DNA of 18,693 bases from Pseudacidobacterium sp036264445 (GTDB lineage Bacteria > Acidobacteriota > Terriglobia > Terriglobales > Acidobacteriaceae). Positions 8,133-13,935 of this stretch are shown piece by piece. The notes below the pieces were generated by a model that was not told where the DNA came from, made no database searches, and worked only from the letters and a program-made list of their open reading frames with translations. Location: positions 1-18,693 of the forward strand of contig DATAQW010000361.1 of NCBI GenBank assembly GCA_036264445.1, given 5' to 3'. Each line of letters starts with the position of its first letter. Positions within the stretch are counted from its first letter, which is position 1. Made by a program: the position numbers and the translations under genes.

Positions 8133-8161
8133 TTGACATTCCGCCGCGCATCGGCGATTCT
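8133..8161 (+). promoter_or_regulatory. Promoter of the cys operon leader
   Basis: A perfect TTGACA (8133-8138) is followed after 17 bp by GATTCT (8156-8161), a weak -10. Transcription would begin near 8167-8171, almost at the first ATG of the Cys-rich leader ORF (8171), so the leader could be translated leaderless. The -10 is the uncertain part. Confidence 0.5.
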
Positions 8162-8170
8162 GAATGCTAC

Positions 8171-8266
8171 ATGGTTTCTATGCTTCGCATTCTCACTTGT
8201 CGTATGGGATGTCGCTGTTGTTGCAGCAACGGTGCGTGTCGGCGAGGGTGCGAATGCTGTCGATAG
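8171..8266 (+). CDS. Cysteine-rich leader peptide of the cysDNH operon
   Basis: This is a small frame of 31 codons from the ATG at 8171, or 28 codons from the in-frame ATG at 8180. Counting from 8180, Cys is at positions 7, 11, 13, 14, 15, 20, 24, 26 and 27: nine Cys of 28, with a Cys-Cys-Cys run (TGT TGT TGC, 8216-8224) and the ending CECCR before TAG. It lies after a promoter and before an intrinsic terminator, directly upstream of the sulfate-assimilation genes whose end product is cysteine. It should act as a sensor of Cys-tRNA: scarce Cys would stall the ribosome on the Cys codons. Polycysteine leader ORFs of this kind are known as cysteine attenuators in mycobacteria; I know of no acidobacterial example. 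No Shine-Dalgarno is seen, and the predicted transcript start is near 8171, so leaderless initiation is possible. The peptide itself probably has no function. Confidence 0.75.
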   Translation: MVSMLRILTCRMGCRCCCSNGACRRGCECCR

Positions 8267-8312
8267 AACTTCTGATCTTCTATCCAGTTAAGTAAGAACA
8301 AGACCCGCAGCC
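8213..8312 (+). promoter_or_regulatory. Candidate RNA switch elements of the cys attenuator
   Basis: A stem of CGCTGTTG (8213-8220) with CAACGGTG (8227-8234), including two G-U pairs, buries the Cys-Cys-Cys codons. A possible antiterminator pairs GGCGAGGGT (8241-8249) with ACCCGCAGCC (8303-8312): four pairs, an internal loop, then three pairs. It uses the same ACCCGC that forms the 5' arm of the terminator, so the two are mutually exclusive. The antiterminator is modest and was drawn by eye, not by folding software. Confidence 0.4.
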
Positions 8313-8341
8313 AGACAAACTGAGCGCGGGTTTTCTATTTT
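8300..8341 (+). terminator. Intrinsic terminator (attenuator) between leader ORF and cysD
   Basis: AAGACCCGC (8300-8308) pairs with GCGGGTTTT (8326-8334), nine pairs with one G-U. Inside, GC and CAG pair with CTG and GC around an ACAAA loop, with single bulges at A8309 and A8323. The T-rich tract TTTTCTATTTT (8331-8341) follows. It lies 42 bp before the cysD ATG and after the leader ORF stop, so read-through is needed to express the operon. Confidence 0.85.
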
Positions 8342-8383
8342 CCCGCCTCTGTCTCACCCGAAATCAGGAATGCTTTAGAGTTT

Positions 8384-9328
8384 ATGGCTACCGCAGTCTA
8401 CAATCCGCCGCAGCACATCACCGCTGGCCCATCGCGTTTAACGCATTTGCAGGCTCTTGAGGCGGAGAGCATCCACATTATCCGCGAAGTAGCAGCGGAA
8501 TTTCAAAAGCCGGTGATGCTCTACTCTATCGGCAAGGATTCGTCGGTGATGCTGCGCCTTGCGCAAAAGGCGTTTTATCCTGCGCCGATTCCGTTTCCGT
8601 TGCTGCACGTCGATACGGGATACAAATTCCGCGAGATGCTCGAGTTTCGCGACAATTACACGCGCGAGCTCGGACTGAATCTCATCGTCTGGCGCAACGA
8701 GGAAGCGCTGGGTGACGGCGCCAATCCGGTTGCGCTGGGGACGCAACGCTGCTGCGGATATCTGAAGACGCAGGCCCTGCTTGATGCGCTGCGAGCGCAT
8801 GGTTTTGATGCGGCCTTTGGCGGAGCGCGCCGTGATGAAGAACGTTCGCGCGCGAAGGAGCGCATCTTTTCTTTTCGCGATGGTGCTGGGCAATGGGACC
8901 CAAAAAATCAGCGTCCTGAGTTGTGGAATCTTTACAACGGTCGCATCGGTCCTGGAGAAAGCATTCGCGTTTTTCCGCTTTCCAATTGGACGGAACTGGA
9001 CATCTGGCACTACATCCATCTTGAAAATATTCCGATCGTACCGCTCTACTTTGCAAAAGAGCGACGTATGCTGGTGCGCGGCGAGAGCCTCATCCCAATT
9101 GAACAGCCTTTTGTGAAAGGACTTCCTGGAGAAGAGCAATCGGTGCGCTGCCGCCTGCGCTCGCTCGGTTGCAGTCCGTGCACGGGAGCAATTCGCTCGG
9201 ATGCAGACACATTGCCGAAGATTATTGCCGAGTTGATTTCGTTCCGCTCATCAGAGCGCGCGAACAGGATTATCGATCATGACCAGGACGGCTCTATGGA
9301 AGTCAAAAAGCGCGAGGGTTATTTCTGA
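8384..9328 (+). CDS. cysD: Sulfate adenylyltransferase subunit 2 (ATP sulfurylase small subunit)
   Basis: The 314-residue protein is close to the family's usual ~300. With the CysN GTPase it adenylates sulfate to APS in the cytoplasm, the first step of sulfate assimilation. The N-terminus has HLQALEAESIHIIREVAAEF and the PP-loop SIGKDSSVML at residues 48-57, then LLHVDTGYKFREMLEFRD and FGGARRDEERSRAKER. The C-terminus has GCSPCTGAI and ends KKREGYF as in known CysD proteins. The ATG at 8384 is the expected family start, with no strong Shine-Dalgarno close by. Its TGA overlaps the cysN ATG (TGATG), so the two are translationally coupled. Expression should depend on read-through of the terminator at 8300-8341. 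Confidence 0.96.
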   Translation: MATAVYNPPQHITAGPSRLTHLQALEAESIHIIREVAAEFQKPVMLYSIGKDSSVMLRLAQKAFYPAPIPFPLLHVDTGYKFREMLEFRDNYTRELGLNLIVWRNEEALGDGANPVALGTQRCCGYLKTQALLDALRAHGFDAAFGGARRDEERSRAKERIFSFRDGAGQWDPKNQRPELWNLYNGRIGPGESIRVFPLSNWTELDIWHYIHLENIPIVPLYFAKERRMLVRGESLIPIEQPFVKGLPGEEQSVRCRLRSLGCSPCTGAIRSDADTLPKIIAELISFRSSERANRIIDHDQDGSMEVKKREGYF

Positions 9329-10986
9329 TGGCTGTTTTTCCTGACGTGCTCGATGATCTGCGCGAGAGCGCCGAGTCATTCGCTATCGAAGATTTTCTCG
9401 CTGCTGAACAGCAGAAAGATTTGCTGCGCTTTACCACGGCAGGGAGCGTGGACGATGGCAAGTCCACGCTGATTGGCCGTTTGCTCTACGACTCGCGCAG
9501 CGTCTACGAAGACCAGATCAAGGCTGTCACGCGCAGCCATGCGGGTGAAGCGGCATCGATCGACTTTGCATTGCTGACGGATGGGCTCCGTGCCGAGCGC
9601 GAGCAGGGAATTACTATCGATGTTGCTTATCGTTTTTTTGCAACGCCAAAGCGCAAATTCATCATTGCTGATACGCCCGGGCATGAGCAGTACACGCGCA
9701 ATATGGTTACTGGCGCGTCCACTGCTGAACTGGCGATTGTTTTAGTTGATGCGCGCAAGGGAATCCTGACGCAGTCACGCCGCCATGCTTTCATCGCATC
9801 GCTGCTTGGCATTCGCCATGTAGTCGCGGCGATCAACAAGATGGACCTCGTTGATTTTTCTGAAGAGGTCTTTCTGGAACATCAACGTAACTTGCAGGTG
9901 CTTGCAGAACGGCTTGGGATCTCTGAATTATTGGCGATTCCCATCAGCGCGCTTGATGGCGACAATGTAGTGACGCGCAGTGAGAGGACGTCATGGTACG
10001 ACGGTCCAACACTGCTTGAACATCTGGAAGATGTGCCGGTTGCCGGCGAACTGCAATGCAGGGCCTTTCGTTTGCCAGTGCAGCGCGTCATTCGTCCGAA
10101 TCAGGATTTTCGTGGGTTTGCAGGGCAGATTGTATCGGGAACGATCAAGCCCGGAGATGAGATAGTTGCTCTGCCATCTGGCCGCGCCAGTCGGGTGAAG
10201 TCGATTCACACATTTGACGGAGAACTTGAGACGGCGTTCGTTCCGCAATCGATCACGCTTACGCTGGAAGACGAGATAGATATCAGTCGCGGCGATCTTA
10301 TCGCTCATCGAGAGAATGCGCCTGCGGTTTCTAACAATTTTGCTGCGTCGCTTGTATGGCTTCACGCAGAACCTTCTGTGGCAGGAAAGACGTATCTGCT
10401 CAAGCACACATCGCAGACTGTAAAAGCACATCTGCGCATCAAGCACCGGCTTGATGTGGAGACACTGGAAGAGCAGGCGGCGTCGCTGTTAGAACTCAAT
10501 GAAATAGGTGAAGCCGAAATTGCGACAAGCCGGTCGCTCATCGTCGATTCTTATCTTGAGAACCGCACTACGGGCGGCTTCATCCTTATCGACCCTGTGA
10601 ACAACGCAACAGTTGGCGCAGGCATGATTCGTCATGCAATCGCTCAGCAGAAAAGGCAGGAAACTCGCGCCGGCGGAGTTTTATTATTGCTGCCTGGAGA
10701 GGTCCTTGTCGGCGTGCTTGAAGAAAGGCTTTCTGCTGGCGGGCGCGACGTGGTGATTACCCGCATTCAAAAGCCGGAAGTATGGCGCACGTTGTTGCAT
10801 TCTGGTTTGACTGTGCTGGTGCCATCCACCTTACAGAGTGAGGTGGAAATTGTAACGCTTGGCCCGGATGCGAAGCAGCTGATCACTCGATCTCTCAAGC
10901 GGCACACGGTTGACTTAAAAACTCTGGCAGATACTTTATTGCGCGAAATTGAAGGATTGGGAGACAGGAATGAGTCTGAGTTTTGA
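9328..10986 (+). CDS. cysN: Sulfate adenylyltransferase subunit 1 (GTPase), with a probable vestigial APS-kinase tail
   Basis: The 552-residue elongation-factor-like GTPase powers APS synthesis with CysD. Visible motifs are the P-loop GSVDDGKST (39-47), DGLRAEREQGITIDVAYR, DTPGHEQY (G3, 115-122) and NKMD (G4, 170-173). Two beta-barrel domains follow to about residue 430, ending near ENRTTGGFILIDPVNNATVGAGM. A standalone CysN is ~475 residues and a CysN-CysC fusion ~620-640, so about 115 residues here are extra. The tail (about 437-552) has VLLLLPGEVLVGVLEERLSA followed by GGRDVVITRI, which reads like an APS kinase start (hydrophobic strand, then ALEEKL, then a small residue-rich turn) with the GxxGxGKS/T loop lost. 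No kinase activity is expected. The start codon shares a base with the cysD stop, and the end overlaps cysH by 17 bp. Confidence 0.95.
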   Translation: MAVFPDVLDDLRESAESFAIEDFLAAEQQKDLLRFTTAGSVDDGKSTLIGRLLYDSRSVYEDQIKAVTRSHAGEAASIDFALLTDGLRAEREQGITIDVAYRFFATPKRKFIIADTPGHEQYTRNMVTGASTAELAIVLVDARKGILTQSRRHAFIASLLGIRHVVAAINKMDLVDFSEEVFLEHQRNLQVLAERLGISELLAIPISALDGDNVVTRSERTSWYDGPTLLEHLEDVPVAGELQCRAFRLPVQRVIRPNQDFRGFAGQIVSGTIKPGDEIVALPSGRASRVKSIHTFDGELETAFVPQSITLTLEDEIDISRGDLIAHRENAPAVSNNFAASLVWLHAEPSVAGKTYLLKHTSQTVKAHLRIKHRLDVETLEEQAASLLELNEIGEAEIATSRSLIVDSYLENRTTGGFILIDPVNNATVGAGMIRHAIAQQKRQETRAGGVLLLLPGEVLVGVLEERLSAGGRDVVITRIQKPEVWRTLLHSGLTVLVPSTLQSEVEIVTLGPDAKQLITRSLKRHTVDLKTLADTLLREIEGLGDRNESEF

Positions 10987-11671
10987 GAGCAGTGTTGATG
11001 TTGTTCCTGGTCTTCAGGAGAAGATTGCAAAAGCGCAGGAGCTGGTCGCCGAAAATGTAACTGAATCTGCTACAGAATGTGTTACGTGCAGTTTTCAGGC
11101 TGAGGACATGGTGGTGCTGCACATGGTGCGCGCCATGCATTCTGATGTGCCGGTGCTCTTTCTTGATACTGGCTATCACTTTGCAGAGACATACACTTAC
11201 CGTGACCGAGTGGCTGCGGAGTGGAAGCTGAATCTCATCAACCTGACGCCGCAGCAGACTGTGGCAGAGCAGGAAGCGCAATTCGGTATTCTGTACCAGG
11301 CTGCTCCCGACCAATGTTGCAAGCTGCGCAAGGTTGAGCCGCTGTTTGCCGCGCTTGCGAATTATGATACATGGTTTACGGGCCTCAGGCGTGAACAGGC
11401 AAAGAGTCGCGCCAATCTGCAGGTGCTTGATCGTTTCATTTTGCCGGGCGGCAAACAATTGCTGAAGGTGAGTCCACTGACAGACTGGACAACGCGCGAT
11501 GTGTGGTATTACGCACAAGAGCACGGAATTCCATTGCTGCCGCTGTATGACAAGGGCTATTCAAGCATCGGGTGCGAGCCATGCACAAGCCTGCCATCCG
11601 ATCCTAGCGATCCGCGTTCAGGGCGCTGGTCGGGCCGCAAGCAGGAATGCGGCATTCACATTCAGGAATAG
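10970..11671 (+). CDS. cysH: Phosphoadenylyl/adenylyl-sulfate reductase, probably APS-specific iron-sulfur type
   Basis: A 233-residue PAPS-reductase-fold protein. CSFQAEDMVVLHMV and LFLDTGYHFAETYTY match the nucleotide-binding core, and TGLRREQAKSRA the substrate loop. The Cys pattern CC at 116-117 plus CxxC at 202 and 205 would hold a [4Fe-4S] cluster. This is typical of assimilatory APS reductases and absent from E. coli-type PAPS reductases. The catalytic Cys is C227 in KQECGIH. The enzyme reduces APS to sulfite with thioredoxin as donor. The ATG at 10970 has GGAGACAGGA just upstream; it starts inside the cysN end, indicating coupling. Using APS directly fits the lack of a working APS kinase in the preceding gene. 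No sulfite reductase gene is in the window. Confidence 0.93.
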   Translation: MSLSFESSVDVVPGLQEKIAKAQELVAENVTESATECVTCSFQAEDMVVLHMVRAMHSDVPVLFLDTGYHFAETYTYRDRVAAEWKLNLINLTPQQTVAEQEAQFGILYQAAPDQCCKLRKVEPLFAALANYDTWFTGLRREQAKSRANLQVLDRFILPGGKQLLKVSPLTDWTTRDVWYYAQEHGIPLLPLYDKGYSSIGCEPCTSLPSDPSDPRSGRWSGRKQECGIHIQE

Positions 11672-11684
11672 TAATCAGGAGATC

Positions 11685-12521
11685 ATGGAACTGATCATCG
11701 GCTTTTTCATCGCATTTGCTATTGCAGTTACCGGAGTTGGCGCGGGCACGATCACAGCGCCAATCCTGGTGCTTTTTCTGCATGTGCCGCTTGCGGCCGC
11801 CGTTGGAACAGCCCTTGTCTATTCCGCAATCGTAAAACTGATTGTCGTTCCAATTCAGATCGTCCGCCGTCAGGTTGTATGGCGTGCGCTTGGATACATG
11901 CTGCTTGGCGGCCTTCCCGGTGTTTTGATCGGAGTGGTGCTTTTTCGCCGCGTAGTGCAGCAGGGGCATCAAGGGATCCTTTACGCAGCGCTGGGAAGCA
12001 TTATTGTCTTTGCTTCCGGTTGGCATCTCTACAAATCGTTTCGTGGTGACCAAGCAACGCGAACTGTGCAAACACGGCACAAATGGCTCGCTGTCCTTAT
12101 GCTGCCCATTGGTGCGGAGGTTGGCTTTTCTTCTTCCGGAGCAGGAGCGTTGGGAACGATCGCACTGCTCGGCCTGACAACATTGAGCGCATCTCAAGTT
12201 GTGGGCACTGATCTTGCCTTTGGGCTTTGCCTCTCATTGCTTGGGGGCGGCTTGCATCTTCTCAGTCGAAGTCCTGATACTGCGCTGCTGGTGAAACTAC
12301 TTGCAGGCGGACTGGTGGGAGCGATTGCTGGAAGTTCTCTAGCGCCGCGCCTGCCGAATAGAAAATTGCGCCTGGCGCTCTCCGCATGGCTTCTGGTGAT
12401 TGGCCTGCAATTTTGCTATCAGGCCGTGCGGCAGAATACAGCTGCGCCATCGCTGGAGAAGCGCATTGCCTCCACCGGTACTGTGCAGAACGCGGTGCTT
12501 TCGGCGCCACGTTCGCGCTGA
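11685..12521 (+). CDS. TauE/SafE (TSUP) family permease, probable sulfate transporter
   Basis: The 278-residue protein is very hydrophobic, with about seven to eight membrane segments. It starts MELIIGFFIAFAIAVTGVGAGTITAPILV, the usual TSUP opening with a Gly-rich motif, and has the second half-repeat at PIGAEVGFSSSGAGALGTIALL, followed by GTDLAFG. The start is ATG at 11685 with AGGAG 5 nt upstream, 13 bp after cysH. TSUP proteins move sulfite, sulfonates, sulfate or thiosulfate across the inner membrane in either direction. As the fourth gene of a sulfate-assimilation operon with no ABC sulfate transporter nearby, import of sulfate is the likeliest job. Export of excess sulfite is the alternative. 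Direction cannot be told from sequence. Confidence 0.85.
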   Translation: MELIIGFFIAFAIAVTGVGAGTITAPILVLFLHVPLAAAVGTALVYSAIVKLIVVPIQIVRRQVVWRALGYMLLGGLPGVLIGVVLFRRVVQQGHQGILYAALGSIIVFASGWHLYKSFRGDQATRTVQTRHKWLAVLMLPIGAEVGFSSSGAGALGTIALLGLTTLSASQVVGTDLAFGLCLSLLGGGLHLLSRSPDTALLVKLLAGGLVGAIAGSSLAPRLPNRKLRLALSAWLLVIGLQFCYQAVRQNTAAPSLEKRIASTGTVQNAVLSAPRSR

Positions 12522-12533
12522 ATGAATGCAATA

Positions 12534-12558
12534 CTGGAGATTCATCCTAACTCTCCAG
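12534..12558 (+). other. Hairpin overlapping the fucosidase ribosome binding site
   Basis: CTGGAGA (12534-12540) and TCTCCAG (12552-12558) form a perfect 7-bp stem with an 11-nt loop. The 3' arm includes the first two bases of the AGGAG (12557-12561) that precedes the fucosidase start. No T-tract follows, so it is not a clear terminator for the cys operon; it could limit translation of the next gene. Confidence 0.4.
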
Positions 12559-12562
12559 GAGA

Positions 12563-13921
12563 ATGGCCGTTTTGAAGAAGTTCGCGTATTGCCTGCTTGC
12601 CGCAATCCTACATGTAACGCTTCCTGCACAAGCGCAGAATGCCGCCGATATCAAGCCGAGCCCACAGCAGACGGCATGGCAGGACCTTGAGTTCGGCGTC
12701 ATCATTCATTTCGGCACGAATACTTTTCTCAACCGCGAATGGGGAGATGGCACTGCTGATCCAAAAGTCTTCAATCCCTCGAACGTCGACACGGATCAGT
12801 GGATGAAGGCGGTCAAGGCCGCCGGAGCCAGGTACGTTGTGCTTGTCGCCAAGCATCATGATGGATTCGATCTCTGGCCCAGCGGGCAGACGGACTATGG
12901 CGTGAAGAGCAGCCCATGGATGAATGGCAAGGGCGATCTCGTGCGCATGGCTTCGCAGTCCGCGCGCGCCCATGGATTGAAGTTCGGTATCTATCTTTCT
13001 CCCTGGGACCGGCACGAACCGAAATACAAAGACCCCAAAGCTTATGACGAGTTTTATCTCAAGCAATTAGATGAACTGGCAACCAATTACGGTGATCTGG
13101 TCGAGTTCTGGCTCGATGGAGCGGGCAGCGCCGGCCGTACCTATGACTTTGAAAAAATTATCAACGAATTGCGAACCTATCAGCCAAATACGATGGTTTT
13201 TGCCGATGTGGCGCTCTTTAAGTATGCCGATCTGCGGTGGGTTGGTACAGAGAGCGGGGACATCGCGTATGAGAACTGGAATGTCATCGACCGCGCCGGA
13301 TACTCACGCTGGCGGCCTGTTGAAGCCGACACGCCGCTGCATAAACTGCACTGGTTCTGGCATCCGGACGATGAGAGCACGCTGAAGAGCGTCGACGAGT
13401 TGATGGACATCTACAAGAAAACGGTCGGGCATGGCGGCCAGCTCCTGCTCGGCATTGCGCCAGATAATACTGGCCGCTTGCCTGAAGCCGATGTAATGCG
13501 TTTGCAGGAATTTGGTGAGGCCATCCGCAGGTTCTACAGTCATAATCTCATCATCGACGAGCATGCGAAGCCAGCTTCACCGGATCAAGCAGCAGCGGTC
13601 GATGGCGATCCGGAAACTTTCTGGTCAGCACCGACGGGTTCACACAATGCAACACTGGAAGTCACATTCCCAAAGCCTGTAACCTTCAACCGCGCTCTTA
13701 CAATGGAATGGCTCAACGACGGCCAGCACGTCCAGAAGTATGCGATCGAGATTTACAAAGATGGCGCCTGGCAGCGCATTGTGGAAGCGCAGGCTATCGG
13801 GCACAAAAAGATTGATATCTTCAAGCCTGTGACCGCGCAGCGTGTGCGCCTCAATCTTCTTTCGACAAGCAGTGAGGCGCAAATACGCGAGTTTCAATTA
13901 TTCAGGGATGCAGAAAACTAG
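12563..13921 (+). CDS. Exported alpha-L-fucosidase (GH29) with C-terminal discoidin-like domain
   Basis: A 452-residue protein. Residues 1-25 form a signal peptide (MAVLKKFAYCLLAAI to PAQAQ), so it works in the periplasm or outside the cell. The GH29 catalytic domain spans about 32-340: FGVIIHFG, AKHHDGFDLWPS (97-108), GIYLSPWDRH, and EFWLDGA with the probable nucleophile Asp185. A beta-sandwich of discoidin (F5/8 type C) type follows at about 345-450 (AAAVDGDPETFW, VRLNLLSTSSEAQIREFQLF). It should release L-fucose from glycans. AGGAG ends only 1 nt before the ATG at 12563, unusually close. A TTG at 12572 (giving MKKFAYCLL) would have a spacing of 10 and keep the signal peptide. The gene is 41 bp after the permease gene, so it could be read from the cys operon. 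Confidence 0.9.
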   Translation: MAVLKKFAYCLLAAILHVTLPAQAQNAADIKPSPQQTAWQDLEFGVIIHFGTNTFLNREWGDGTADPKVFNPSNVDTDQWMKAVKAAGARYVVLVAKHHDGFDLWPSGQTDYGVKSSPWMNGKGDLVRMASQSARAHGLKFGIYLSPWDRHEPKYKDPKAYDEFYLKQLDELATNYGDLVEFWLDGAGSAGRTYDFEKIINELRTYQPNTMVFADVALFKYADLRWVGTESGDIAYENWNVIDRAGYSRWRPVEADTPLHKLHWFWHPDDESTLKSVDELMDIYKKTVGHGGQLLLGIAPDNTGRLPEADVMRLQEFGEAIRRFYSHNLIIDEHAKPASPDQAAAVDGDPETFWSAPTGSHNATLEVTFPKPVTFNRALTMEWLNDGQHVQKYAIEIYKDGAWQRIVEAQAIGHKKIDIFKPVTAQRVRLNLLSTSSEAQIREFQLFRDAEN

Positions 13922-13935
13922 GCTTGTGCAGAGCA

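Noticed and set aside
8043..8291. An 82-codon plus-strand frame covering the cys leader region
   Set aside because: It is in a different frame from the Cys-rich leader, overlaps the promoter and leader, and shows no start signal or family feature.
8267..8383. SAM or other metabolite riboswitch upstream of cysD
   Set aside because: The leader is explained by a Cys-codon ORF plus terminator; I see no S-box-like conserved core, and the space between ORF and terminator is only about 33 nt.
8438..9139. A 233-codon open frame on the minus strand inside cysD
   Set aside because: It is fully antisense to a gene with clear CysD motifs, has no recognisable domain and arises from the codon use of cysD.
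13922..13935. Bidirectional terminator between the convergent fucosidase and GH3 genes
   Set aside because: Only 14 bp separate the stops and no inverted repeat with a T-tract is visible there.
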